The translations under genes were made by a program, and so were the position numbers. Shown here piece after piece: positions 1 to 7,647 of a stretch of 64,000 bases of DNA; positions within the stretch are counted from its first letter, which is position 1, and each line of letters opens with the position of its first letter. Under the pieces are notes generated by a model. It had not been told where the DNA came from. It saw only the letters and a program-made list of their open reading frames with translations, and searched no databases. The stretch is from Anoxybacillus amylolyticus (lineage in GTDB: Bacteria > Bacillota > Bacilli > Bacillales > Anoxybacillaceae), in NCBI RefSeq assembly GCF_001634285.1, contig NZ_CP015438.1, positions 1,066,001-1,130,000 on the forward strand, written 5' to 3'.

Positions 1-646
1 CTCCTTTTATACGTGGGTATTTAGGAGCAGTATAACCATAGAAAAAGGCGTTCATACAGAAGTCATTGCTTTAAAGTGCATGTATATAGTAAGGGGTTGT
101 GGAAAAATATGCATATAGAATCATCACGGGGTGATCCGTCTTTTTTGTTTTTTTGGAATACAGAATATTCCGTCTTATTAGTGTGCTGGCATACCCTATT
201 GAAACGCAGAAATCTTGACATTTAGGTAATGAAGTTTATGCAATGTTAGTGATTTAAATTAATTTGCAGAAACATAGGGAACGTAGTAATCATATCTTGG
301 GGGTTAATCGTAGAAAGCATACGAATGTGGTTACATGGCTATAATAGAATTTCTGTCAAAGTGCGCGCGTCCAGATTTTTGTTCCGGACCTTTTCTATGA
401 ATCAGGAAAAATGACCGGGCATGCGGTATCAACGATTGCGGGGATGATCGAAACAGGCGGGTCTGAAGCTCTCGAAGTCGGTGGTGCATCATTGACAGCG
501 ACTGGAGAAGGAGTGTTTGTGGGAGTTCCCGCCATGGCGATGACCGGAGAGGGAATGGCCTACGGTCAAGCGGAAACAGCGTTAAGCTTTCACCGTTTGG
601 TCAAAAACGCCGAAGAACTGTACCAGCGAATGAGCCGGGGCGAAGG
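1..646. repeat. Left copy of a 646-base direct repeat
   Basis: This stretch equals 4040-4685 base for base (offset 4,039); I compared it row by row and saw no mismatch until position 647. It begins with sequence that, in the right copy, directly follows an IS630-type transposase gene, then has a hairpin with a T-run, about 190 bases of AT-rich DNA without a gene, and from 348 the reading frame of a toxin linker. The copy runs off the left window edge, so the true unit is longer and a second IS630-type element may sit just outside. Identity through noncoding DNA points to a recent duplication or gene conversion. Confidence 0.93.
123..157 (+). terminator. Hairpin plus T-run inside the repeat, left copy
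   Basis: A short stem ATCAC/GTGAT with a GGG loop (123-135) is followed by CCGTC and a long T-rich tract. It looks like a weak intrinsic terminator for something reading in from the left edge. The rest of 158-347 shows no gene. Confidence 0.4.
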
Positions 647-912
647 CGTTTCGGGGAAAGCGGTTAAGGAGATGGACGAAGCTGAGGGGCTTGCTAAGGG
701 GACGAAGAAAACTAGACCATCATGGAGACAATCTGAAATTGATGTAGGGAAAGAATATCCTGGTTATCGTGAACAAGTATCATTTAAAGATGGCAATGAA
801 GTAAGTCATGGCACTAAAAATAGTTCGAGACCAGATTTTTATATCAACGGTCATAGTATAGAAGTTAAGAATTATAAAGTGACTACGTCTTCCCGAAGAA
901 GTAACTTAATAA

Positions 913-2275
913 CTGTAGTTGAGCAATTTCAATTACAATAATTACCATGTAAAAGAGACAAACAGGGTACCCCTTATGCCACGTGGAGCTGTTTTTTCAC
1001 GGTATCAATGGGAATATTTTGTTTCGCTGCATGGTAAATGAACTCCACGAGGCTATGTCCTTTTCTCTTGCGCAGGAGATCGAGCCCATCCGAAAAATCG
1101 CTGTTAGACTCGAATAGGCTGTACACGTAAGCAAGCTGCACCAAGATCCAGTAACGTTTCACCGCTCGATGATGACGAACGCGGTACCCATCGAGTTTCA
1201 GCTGGTCTTTCGCTTGACGGAAAAAACATTCGATCGACCAACGCTCGGCATAGTAGCGCAAGATGTCTTCGTCGCTTAGCTCCCAATCGGTGCTCAAGAC
1301 GCAATGAAGATGTTCCGGTGTCATCGGTTGATCGGCTTTCCAAACAAGTAGCACCACCGCATCATCGAGACCGTTGAGCGCTCCTTCGTAACGATAGACG
1401 CGATAGCGCTCTTCTCCCACCGTGACGAGGCGGGTGTCATTCGGTTCGAGATAGCGGGCAAACTGCTTCGCTTGGATGGCGATGCCTTTCGGATAGAGAA
1501 TCCGGTTCGTCTTAAGCATCGCGATGACGTGGAACCCTTTTTTCAAGCAGGCTTCCACGAGTGCTTTCGATGGATACCAAGAGTCCATCAGTACATAAAC
1601 AGGACGACTCACATCCAAAGAAGAAAGCATCTCAATCGCGAGTTTTCCTTTGCTTTTTCCAGCCTCCTTGTCGTAGGGGCGAAAAGCAAACGGAAACGCT
1701 TGAGTCATCGTATGAACCATGAGCCAAACGAGAGAATGCCCCCAAATCGATTTTTTCTCTGTGTGAGAATAATGCCAATCACACCCTTGAATAGCGCATG
1801 TTGCCCGTGACGAAGGCTTCGTTTTTTGGCAAATCGTATCATCGATGGAAACAAAAATGGGTTGATTCTTCTGTTTGGCGATGCGTTCGACACGATGAAG
1901 CATCCACTGCTGGAGTTTGCGGAGCAATGTCTCTTCATCCCACGGACTTTTCGTGAAAAAATGGCTCAGTGTCGTGCGATGGTTCGGATGAAAACTCCCA
2001 TGATGTAGATCGGTCAACGTTCCCGAAAAACCTTTCGTCACCATCGCATCCACGATATGAACGAGATGCTTCATCACAGGTTTCGAGAAATAAAGCGCCA
2101 ACCCCAACGTCGTGAAAAACTTGTGGATTCCTTGATGATGTGCTAATCTATTCATGAGACATGAACCTCCTTGTGTGAATGGTTGGTAGCACATCTATTC
2201 TAACCAAGGAATCGGGTTCATGTCTTCTTTTTTGTCTCAATGTAAATTTATGTTATCGATTTTGCTCATCTACAG
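913..2275 (-). mobile_element. IS4-type insertion sequence, complete, 1,363 bases
   Basis: The ends are inverted repeats: CTGTAGTTGAGCAA at 913 and the complement of CTGTAGATGAGCAA ending at 2275. It is flanked by TTAATAA at 906-912 and again at 2276-2282, a 7-base target duplication. One transposase gene lies inside on the minus strand. The intact duplication and the intact toxin frame on either side show this was a simple insertion and that the flanks have not rearranged since. Confidence 0.92.
974..2155 (-). CDS. IS4-family transposase
   Basis: A DDE transposase that would cut and join the element's ends. Visible catalytic blocks are FVSIDDT (first Asp), VLMDSWYP (second Asp) and the IS4 signature Y-x2-R-x3-E-x6-K in YAERWSIECFFRQAK. 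I chose the ATG at 2155 (protein starts MNRLAHHQ) because AAGGAGG lies about ten bases upstream; an in-frame ATG at 2194 lies before that site and is less likely. Length 393 residues, normal for the family, with no internal stop, so probably active. It is transcribed against the toxin gene it interrupts. Confidence 0.9.
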   Translation of the reverse strand: MNRLAHHQGIHKFFTTLGLALYFSKPVMKHLVHIVDAMVTKGFSGTLTDLHHGSFHPNHRTTLSHFFTKSPWDEETLLRKLQQWMLHRVERIAKQKNQPIFVSIDDTICQKTKPSSRATCAIQGCDWHYSHTEKKSIWGHSLVWLMVHTMTQAFPFAFRPYDKEAGKSKGKLAIEMLSSLDVSRPVYVLMDSWYPSKALVEACLKKGFHVIAMLKTNRILYPKGIAIQAKQFARYLEPNDTRLVTVGEERYRVYRYEGALNGLDDAVVLLVWKADQPMTPEHLHCVLSTDWELSDEDILRYYAERWSIECFFRQAKDQLKLDGYRVRHHRAVKRYWILVQLAYVYSLFESNSDFSDGLDLLRKRKGHSLVEFIYHAAKQNIPIDTVKKQLHVA

Positions 2276-2471
2276 TTAATAAGAAATGTTTCAAAGCAAA
2301 TAAATAAGCGTATAAGTGATTTACCTGAACAAACTAGGCAAACTGTTATTATTGATGTAAGGGGTCAAAATGTCACAAGGGATGTTTTAAGGGATATTAA
2401 ACAAAAAATAAATGAAAAAACAGATGGTGTAGCAGAAATTATTTTTAAAATGGATTAGAGGTGAAATTTAG

Positions 2472-2888
2472 ATGGCTGTAGGAATATTAGTAGATTGTTT
2501 TTTTTACGAATTAGGACATAGCGATTTTGTACATTCGTTCTTTTCGACAATCTCATATCATTTGGAAAAAGAAGGATGGGGAACAAAATACCCGTTATTA
2601 ATGAATGATTTATATTATGACAAATTAAATTGGGAGAATATCTCCGTTGCGAGAACTAATCTAATTGAAATTGAACAGGAATTATCAACATACTCCCCAG
2701 AGTCTGTTATATGGGATATCGATGACATATCACAAAAACCACCGTGGGGGGATAAGTTTAGTTCAAAAGTAACTAATTTAGCAAATTATTTTGCAACAAC
2801 TGATGGGAAGACATTTTTTGAAGTAATACGTACAGCGATGGATGTAGCAGAAGAAGATAAATGTGATATGAAAATTCATAAACTTTAA
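2472..2888 (+). CDS. Imm70-like immunity protein
   Basis: A 138-residue soluble acidic protein that starts 13 bases after the stop of the interrupted toxin, in the position of a cognate antitoxin/immunity gene. AGAGGTGA lies before the ATG. The opening (VDCFFYELGHSDFVHSFFSTI) and the block IWDIDDISQKPPWGDKFSS match my memory of the Imm70 immunity family linked to Bacillus LXG toxins. It would bind and neutralise the nuclease tip in the cytoplasm. The gene is intact although its toxin is cut, so it may still protect against siblings. Base composition is more AT-rich than the core genes, as usual for such cassettes. Family name is from recall and would need a profile search. Confidence 0.7.
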   Translation: MAVGILVDCFFYELGHSDFVHSFFSTISYHLEKEGWGTKYPLLMNDLYYDKLNWENISVARTNLIEIEQELSTYSPESVIWDIDDISQKPPWGDKFSSKVTNLANYFATTDGKTFFEVIRTAMDVAEEDKCDMKIHKL

Positions 2889-2911
2889 CTTTTTACAATA
2901 TGGGGTACCGA

Positions 2912-4062
2912 ATAAAAGGTTCTTAACTATAGAGTATATACATCCAAATTGGCATGTTAACCTCTGGTTTACACAGCACACCCGATGCGGCGCAACACTT
3001 CATCTGGGTGCTGCAACACATATTGTTCAAAACGAGTAATAGACTGGGCAATGTCGTTTTGATCTTTATGCAAGACGTTGGCAATCACTTCATCTTTCAG
3101 CCACTTCCATAACCGTTCAATCGGGTTTAACTGTGGAGAATACGGTGGCAAATAGATAAAGTGAAATGCAGCGCCTTCGTCGCTATCGAGGAATGCTTGC
3201 ACCATGTTGGCATGATGAATACGTGCATTGTCCAACACAAGCACGATGAATCGATCCGAATATTTCTCTTTCAACAGGCGCAAAAAGTCTAGGAACGTCT
3301 CGGCATTGGCGGATGAAGCACGATGAAATACAACATCGCCTTGTTGAACGTCGACCGCACCAAAAATGGACACATGGGCATGATGACCGTAACTCGGGAT
3401 TTGTTTTTGCTTGCCTACTTCTGCCCATGTCGTACGAAGCGCTTGATAGGCACGAACATGTGTCTCATCTACATAAAACATGGTAACGTTCTCGGTGATT
3501 AGTTTTTTTTTATAAATTCGAGCTCCTTTTGAAAAGCAGCTTGACGCTCAGGGGCACCTTTCACCAGCTTGTAGGTTGGATGTGTCCACGATAAACGAAG
3601 ACGATGTAACAACTTGCGAATGCCTTCACGTGACATAAACACACCATATGTTTGTTGGATGTAAGATTGCAAAATACGTGTGTTCCATGAGGAAGAAATG
3701 CCCCAACCGACATCAACGGGGGTGGTGGTTAACACAAGTTGTCTGAGTTCTTGTTGCTGTTCTTCGGTAAGAAACGGTACACGACCGGGTGGTAAGCGGC
3801 GATCGAGTAAATGATCGAGTCCTCCTTCGTTAAAGCGTGAGACGTAGAGGGCAACCGATTGACGGCATAGATTGACCATTTTCGCAACATCTTTTCCGAG
3901 ATACCCTTCCATGACGAGACGAACGGCGGTAACCCGAACGCGAAGCGAAGCATCTTTGATTTTCCGTTCTTGTTTCCGAAGTGTTCGAGGGGTCCAGCCG
4001 TGATCATTTGTAATTTTAAGACGTTTCATGTCATTTCCGCTCCTTTTATACGTGGGTATTTA
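2912..4062 (-). mobile_element. IS630-type insertion sequence, ends approximate
   Basis: Only the transposase gene (2969-4029) is firmly placed. The ends given are guesses: both sides carry ATAAAAGG in inverted orientation (about 2925 and about 4043), consistent with terminal repeats, and IS630 elements insert at TA. The sequence at the right end (from 4040) is the same as the sequence at window position 1, so the left edge of the window probably abuts another copy. Confidence 0.6.
2969..4029 (-). CDS. IS630-family transposase, two frames joined by slippage
   Basis: The first frame (4029 down to 3499) encodes an N-terminal helix-turn-helix region and ends IKKN. The second (3481 down to 2969) encodes the catalytic DDE domain, with YVDET, VLDNARIHH and LNPIERLWKWLK carrying the D, D and E. 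At the join the coding strand has ATAAAAAAAAAC (nine A, complement of 3503-3511). A -1 slip there reads on as IKKKLITENVTMFYVDE, giving one protein of about 350 residues. This is the programmed frameshift usual in this family, so I treat it as one working gene rather than a broken one. Confidence 0.87.
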
Positions 4063-4685
4063 GGAGCAGTATAACCATAGAAAAAGGCGTTCATACAGAA
4101 GTCATTGCTTTAAAGTGCATGTATATAGTAAGGGGTTGTGGAAAAATATGCATATAGAATCATCACGGGGTGATCCGTCTTTTTTGTTTTTTTGGAATAC
4201 AGAATATTCCGTCTTATTAGTGTGCTGGCATACCCTATTGAAACGCAGAAATCTTGACATTTAGGTAATGAAGTTTATGCAATGTTAGTGATTTAAATTA
4301 ATTTGCAGAAACATAGGGAACGTAGTAATCATATCTTGGGGGTTAATCGTAGAAAGCATACGAATGTGGTTACATGGCTATAATAGAATTTCTGTCAAAG
4401 TGCGCGCGTCCAGATTTTTGTTCCGGACCTTTTCTATGAATCAGGAAAAATGACCGGGCATGCGGTATCAACGATTGCGGGGATGATCGAAACAGGCGGG
4501 TCTGAAGCTCTCGAAGTCGGTGGTGCATCATTGACAGCGACTGGAGAAGGAGTGTTTGTGGGAGTTCCCGCCATGGCGATGACCGGAGAGGGAATGGCCT
4601 ACGGTCAAGCGGAAACAGCGTTAAGCTTTCACCGTTTGGTCAAAAACGCCGAAGAACTGTACCAGCGAATGAGCCGGGGCGAAGG
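4040..4685. repeat. Right copy of the 646-base direct repeat
   Basis: Identical partner of 1-646. It begins 11 bases after the ATG end of the IS630 transposase gene and ends at the junction where the second toxin tip starts to differ (4686). Nothing apart from a repeat of the hairpin and the toxin linker is seen between 4063 and 4386. Confidence 0.93.
4162..4196 (+). terminator. Hairpin plus T-run inside the repeat, right copy
   Basis: Second copy of the ATCAC/GTGAT stem followed by T-rich sequence. Same comments as for the left copy. Confidence 0.4.
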
Positions 4686-4826
4686 GGCTTCGTTACGGGT
4701 AATAGTTTACCTTCTTATGGGCAGAAATCAGTGCCTATGGATCCCTACCGAGAAGCATATGGATTCCCAGTGAAAGTAAAGCCAGGTGCTCAAGAGAAAC
4801 ATATTCCTAACACTCCCAATTACAAA
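4387..4826 (+). pseudogene. Second toxin cassette: same linker, type-50-like tip, frameshifted and truncated
   Basis: The linker frame (4387-4685) is the same as in the first cassette. Just after it, the run GAAGGGGCTTC at 4681-4691 has four G; five would keep the frame and continue as GFVTGNSLPSYGQKS and later PGAQEKHIPNTPNYK. That last block resembles the start of polymorphic toxin type 50 (Ntox50, from recall: KQ.KHI.GT.NY). As it stands the frame leads to a short tail ending at 4773. The tip is then cut at 4827 by the end of a decayed IS. So the cassette is dead twice over. No immunity gene follows. Confidence 0.65.
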
Positions 4827-4985
4827 CTGTAGATGAGCAAATTTGCTAACATAAATTTACAACCGAACAAAAAAAGAGACATGAACCCGATTTCTTGATT
4901 CGAACAGATGTATCACCAGACCATTCACAAGGAGGTTCATGTCTCATGAACAGATTCAAGGAATCCACAAGCTTTTCACGACGCG
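4827..4985 (+). mobile_element. Remnant of an IS4-type element (one end and transposase start)
   Basis: Starts with CTGTAGATGAGCAAA, the same terminal repeat as the complete IS4-type element, and continues with related but clearly diverged sequence including AAGGAGGTTCATGTCTCATG and the first codons of a transposase (MNRFKEST...). Ten bases are missing compared with the complete copy right after the ATG-AGATT start region, and similarity stops near 4985. It is a different, older insertion than the one at 913-2275. The right boundary is approximate. Confidence 0.75.
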
Positions 4986-5028
4986 AAACGTTGCTTGGAA
5001 ACTTGGATTCATCGATGCTTGTTTTGTT

Positions 5029-5058
5029 CAAAAAAAGAAGGAGATGTTTCCTCCTTCG
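5029..5058 (-). terminator. Terminator of the small zinc-ribbon gene
   Basis: GAAGGAG (5037-5043) pairs with CTCCTTC (5051-5057); read on the minus strand it is followed by TTCTTTTTTTG. It sits directly after the stop of the gene at 5059. Confidence 0.7.
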
Positions 5059-5202
5059 TTAATGTTTCTTTATGTCTTTTTTCTCATAGCACTCAAAGCA
5101 ATATAATGTTTCTTTTTCGCCGCTAACAACCCCGTTTAAAAAGCCGGATAAACAATGAATCGGTTTGCCGCACTTTGCACAAAAGCCGACGAACTCTTCC
5201 AA
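5059..5202 (-). CDS. Small zinc-ribbon-like protein, 47 residues
   Basis: A short gene with TTG start; AAAGGGG lies eight bases before the TTG, and a terminator follows the stop. The protein reads EEFVGFCAKCGKPIHCL at the start and YCFECYEKK near the end, so two CxxC pairs (plus one more Cys) can bind a zinc ion or similar. It is too short for a catalytic role; a nucleic-acid or protein adaptor is a fair guess. I do not recognise a named family. It is the first gene of the unbroken chromosome after the insertion-rich region. Confidence 0.65.
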   Translation of the reverse strand: MEEFVGFCAKCGKPIHCLSGFLNGVVSGEKETLYCFECYEKKDIKKH

Positions 5203-5246
5203 GGGCTATTCCCCTTTCAAACGTATTGAGATTTTTCATAACAGAC

Positions 5247-5296
5247 TGTGACGCCTGTCACTTCATGGACAACATCCAGCCGTTATGATGTGTATA
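5247..5296 (+). promoter_or_regulatory. Class II Fnr-type promoter of the DUF2249 gene
   Basis: TGTGACGCCTGTCACT at 5247-5262 matches the TGTGA-N6-TCACA box at 9 of 10 positions. A -10 element TATGAT lies at 5284-5289, which puts the start near 5296, about 41.5 bases from the box centre. No clear -35 is seen, as expected for an activated promoter. Confidence 0.7.
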
Positions 5297-5328
5297 TAAA
5301 TCATTATACTATAAAGGAGGTTCGTTTT

Positions 5329-5562
5329 ATGAGCCAATTTGCCGCAAAAATTTATGCGCCTGCATATGAACCGAAAGACAGACATCCAGCGATTTTTCGT
5401 TTATTTGACAGCTTAAATTCAGGAGAAGTGATGGAGTTAACGAACGACCATGATCCACGCCCGCTTCATTACCAATTTATGATGGAACGGGAAGGGCAAT
5501 TTACGTGGGAATATTTAGAAGAAGGCCCGGACGTGTGGCGTGTCGCTATTGGGAAAAAATAA
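5329..5562 (+). CDS. DUF2249 domain protein
   Basis: A 77-residue protein with the DUF2249 pattern: PAIFRLFDSLNSGEVMELTNDHDPRPLHYQ in the first half and FTWEYLEEGPDVWRVAI at the end. In other genomes such domains accompany hemerythrin-like and nitrate/NO-response genes; the exact reaction is not known. I start at ATG 5329 because AAAGGAGG lies seven bases upstream; an earlier in-frame ATG at 5248 is inside the Fnr box. It stands alone between an Fnr-type promoter and a terminator, so it is probably made under low oxygen together with ric and the molybdopterin genes. Confidence 0.85.
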   Translation: MSQFAAKIYAPAYEPKDRHPAIFRLFDSLNSGEVMELTNDHDPRPLHYQFMMEREGQFTWEYLEEGPDVWRVAIGKK

Positions 5563-5568
5563 AAACAA

Positions 5569-5602
5569 GGTTCCCGATTCATCGGGAGCCTTTTCTTTTT
5601 TT
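5569..5602 (+). terminator. Terminator after the DUF2249 gene
   Basis: GGTTCCCGAT/ATCGGGAGCC with a two-base loop, followed by TTTTCTTTTTTTG. Confidence 0.85.
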
Positions 5603-5643
5603 GTACGACATGGTAAAGTGAAACAAAAATGGATGAGGTGATT

Positions 5644-6246
5644 ATGGTGAATCGAATGGCTGGGGCGATTTTGGCGGGCGGAGAGTCGCGCCGTTTTGGC
5701 AGTCCGAAGGCGTTTGCGAAACAAAACGGCGTGTATTTTTTCCAACGCGCGGTTGAAGCGCTACGCCCGTCTGTCGAAGAACTGTATATTGTCAGCCATC
5801 CGACACTTCTTGCACGTTTTCAACAAGAAACGAACGAAAAGATAATCGTCGATGCGGAAAAATACCGCGGCCAAGGCCCGCTTGCCGGCATTTATACTGT
5901 GATGAAGCAAACGGAGGCGGACTGGGTATTTGTTCTTCCGTGCGATATGCCATACATAACAGAACGAACCATCCGCCAGATGGTTTCCTACATCGATGAT
6001 TCGTTCGATATCGTCGTTTCTGCTCATTTTGGACGTGTTCAACCTCTTGTCGGCGCTTACCATCGTCGAATAATCGATGATATTGAACAACTATTGATGG
6101 CAGGAAATAATCGGATGTTTGTGTTATTAGAAAAACGCTCTGTTCGTTACGTGAACGATACGGATTTTTATGAAGAGCCACGCGTTTTTTACAACATGAA
6201 CTATGCAACAGAATATGGCGATATTGTGACAGAAAAAGAGTTGTGA
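5644..6246 (+). CDS. mobA: Molybdenum cofactor guanylyltransferase MobA
   Basis: Joins GMP from GTP to molybdopterin to make the guanine dinucleotide form of the cofactor. The start AGAILAGGESRRFGSPKAF carries the nucleotide-binding LAGGxSxRFG loop; DWVFVLPCDMP carries the metal-binding Asp. I chose ATG 5644 since GAGGTGATT stands directly before it; the ATG at 5629 has no ribosome site. It is 200 residues, normal. It lies 41 bases after a terminator, so it depends on read-through or an unseen promoter. Its stop overlaps the next Fnr box. Confidence 0.92.
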   Translation: MVNRMAGAILAGGESRRFGSPKAFAKQNGVYFFQRAVEALRPSVEELYIVSHPTLLARFQQETNEKIIVDAEKYRGQGPLAGIYTVMKQTEADWVFVLPCDMPYITERTIRQMVSYIDDSFDIVVSAHFGRVQPLVGAYHRRIIDDIEQLLMAGNNRMFVLLEKRSVRYVNDTDFYEEPRVFYNMNYATEYGDIVTEKEL

Positions 6247-6292
6247 TGAACATCACACGTTTCTTCTCCCATGATGATTTACAATGGAAACA
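6242..6292 (+). promoter_or_regulatory. Class II Fnr-type promoter of the radical SAM gene
   Basis: TGTGATGAACATCACA at 6242-6257 is a perfect TGTGA-N6-TCACA palindrome. TACAAT at 6280-6285 is a fair -10, giving a start near 6292, about 42 bases from the box centre. The box overlaps the last codons of mobA. Confidence 0.78.
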
Positions 6293-6307
6293 AGGAGGGG
6301 GAAAGCT

Positions 6308-7411
6308 GTGCGAGACTTTCAACAAAATCCATTTATCGTGATTTGGGAACTGACGAGAGCTTGTCAGTTAAAATGCCTTCATTGCCGGGCGGAAGCGCAA
6401 TATCACCGTGACCCGCGCGAACTGACGTTGGAGGAAGGAAAAAAATTAATCGACGACATTTATGACATGGATCAGCCGTTGCTTGTATTTACTGGCGGCG
6501 ATCCGTTAATGCGACCGGACGTGTACGATATCGCAAAATATGCGATTGATAAAGGGTTGCGCGTCTCGATGACACCAAGCGCGACGCCAAATGTGACGAA
6601 AGAGGCGATTCGTAAAGCGAAAGAGGTGGGGTTAGCACGCTGGGCGTTCAGTTTGGACGGACCGACGGCTGAAATTCACGACCATTTCCGCGGAACGAGC
6701 GGCTCGTTTGATTTAACGATGAAAGCGATTCAATATTTGCACGAACTAGGTATTCCTATCCAAATTAATACCGTTATTTCCCGCTACAACGTGCACGTGT
6801 TAGACGAAATGGTAGCACTTGTGGAAAAGCTCGGCTGCGTACTTTGGAGCGTCTTTTTCCTCGTGCCGACGGGACGCGGAAAAGAAACGGACATGATTTC
6901 ACCGGTCGAGCATGAAAAAGTATTCCACTGGCTATATGAAACAAGTAAGCGCGTATCGTTTGATATTAAAACAACAGCAGGACAGCATTACCGCCGTGTC
7001 GTGCTGCAGCAAAAAATGCGGGAACAGAAACAAACAAATGGGGAAATTCGTTATGAAGATGTGTTGATGAAGGGGCTCACAGGTCAAGTCGACGGGCTTG
7101 GACGTGCGCCAAAAGGAGTAAATGATGGCAATGGATTCGTTTTTATTTCCCATATTGGCGATGTTTACCCGAGCGGTTTGTTGCCGGTGAAAGCAGGGAA
7201 CGTGCGAGAAACACCGCTCAGGGAAATTTATCGCAACTCCCCAATTTTTCAAGACTTGCGCAACCCAGACAAATACAAAGGAAAGTGCGGGGTCTGTGAG
7301 TTTCGCTACGTGTGTGGCGGTTCGCGCTCACGGGCATATGCGGTCACAGGTGACTATTTAGAAAGTGAACCGTTTTGCGTCTACATTCCAAAAGCATGGC
7401 GAAAAAACTGA
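6308..7411 (+). CDS. Radical SAM/SPASM protein (TIGR04053-like)
   Basis: A 367-residue radical SAM enzyme. CQLKCLHC near residue 20 holds the Fe4S4 cluster, FTGGDP binds S-adenosylmethionine, and the tail CGVCEFRYVCGGSRSRA...EPFC is a SPASM-type auxiliary cluster region. It resembles the group of AhbD/NirJ-like and peptide-modifying enzymes; I recall TIGR04053 for this type but its substrate is not known. Start: GTG 6308, six bases after AAGGAGGGGG; the ATG at 6284 lies in front of that site. It is alone between an Fnr-type promoter and a terminator, which argues for an anaerobic job, perhaps haem or cofactor related. No precursor peptide gene is visible beside it. Confidence 0.85.
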   Translation: MRDFQQNPFIVIWELTRACQLKCLHCRAEAQYHRDPRELTLEEGKKLIDDIYDMDQPLLVFTGGDPLMRPDVYDIAKYAIDKGLRVSMTPSATPNVTKEAIRKAKEVGLARWAFSLDGPTAEIHDHFRGTSGSFDLTMKAIQYLHELGIPIQINTVISRYNVHVLDEMVALVEKLGCVLWSVFFLVPTGRGKETDMISPVEHEKVFHWLYETSKRVSFDIKTTAGQHYRRVVLQQKMREQKQTNGEIRYEDVLMKGLTGQVDGLGRAPKGVNDGNGFVFISHIGDVYPSGLLPVKAGNVRETPLREIYRNSPIFQDLRNPDKYKGKCGVCEFRYVCGGSRSRAYAVTGDYLESEPFCVYIPKAWRKN

Positions 7412-7437
7412 CTCGAATCAAGGGTCAGTTTTTTTAT
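7404..7437 (+). terminator. Terminator after the radical SAM gene
   Basis: AAACTGAC pairs with GTCAGTTT around TCGAATCAAGG-like loop sequence, followed by a T-run. Confidence 0.8.
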
Positions 7438-7511
7438 AATTCCTCCTTTTTTCACTCAAACTGTTATTATTGGCGAGCATCATTTTTTTTAACAAACATG
7501 TGAAAGCACGA

Positions 7512-7610
7512 GTGTTGATTATCCATTACTTTACTAAAAAACACAGAATCATATGGCAGAAAAGCTAGGAATAGAGCGATGTCACCTGGTTTTTATTTGT
7601 TAATCAACAC
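7512..7610. repeat. Miniature inverted-repeat element, short copy (99 bases)
   Basis: Bounded by GTGTTGATTA (7512-7521) and its exact complement TAATCAACAC (7601-7610). A longer relative with the same ends and shared inner blocks (TTATCCATTA, AGAATCATATGG, GAAAAGCTAGG) is at 56651-56885. It lies in the long gap between the radical SAM gene and moaA. CTGTTATTATTG occurs on both sides (7461-7472 and 7613-7624), which may be a footprint of arrival. It codes for nothing. Confidence 0.6.
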
Positions 7611-7647
7611 GCCTGTTATTATTGTAAAAGCGACCGCTTTGGCTAGA

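Larger units (their letters stand above)
348..2458 (+). pseudogene. Polymorphic toxin C-terminal region with PD-(D/E)xK-like tip, split by an IS4-type element
   Basis: The frame opens after a TAG at 345-347 and runs on with no credible own start; the first ATG is at 411 and has no good ribosome site. Residues after it form a Gly/Ala-rich linker (about 80 residues) typical of the middle of LXG-type toxins, then a toxin tip with motif RPDFYINGHSIEVKNYKV, which fits the D...ExK core of a restriction-endonuclease-like fold. The insertion at 913-2275 cuts the frame. Removing it and one TTAATAA copy joins 912 to 2283 in frame and restores a tip ending at TAG 2456-2458. The N-terminal secretion domain is missing, so this looks like a silent spare cassette. 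The nuclease assignment is inferred from motif only. Confidence 0.75.

Noticed and set aside
325-414. A 29-codon frame overlapping the toxin ATG by ATGA
   Set aside because: No ribosome site at a usable distance, and the toxin frame is open further upstream, so coupling is probably chance.
1104-1938. Open frames on both strands inside the IS4 transposase gene
   Set aside because: Shadows of the transposase reading frame with no ribosome sites or known motifs.
4846-5031. Minus-strand frame of 61 codons across the IS remnant
   Set aside because: Covers a decayed transposon end; no start site and no similarity.
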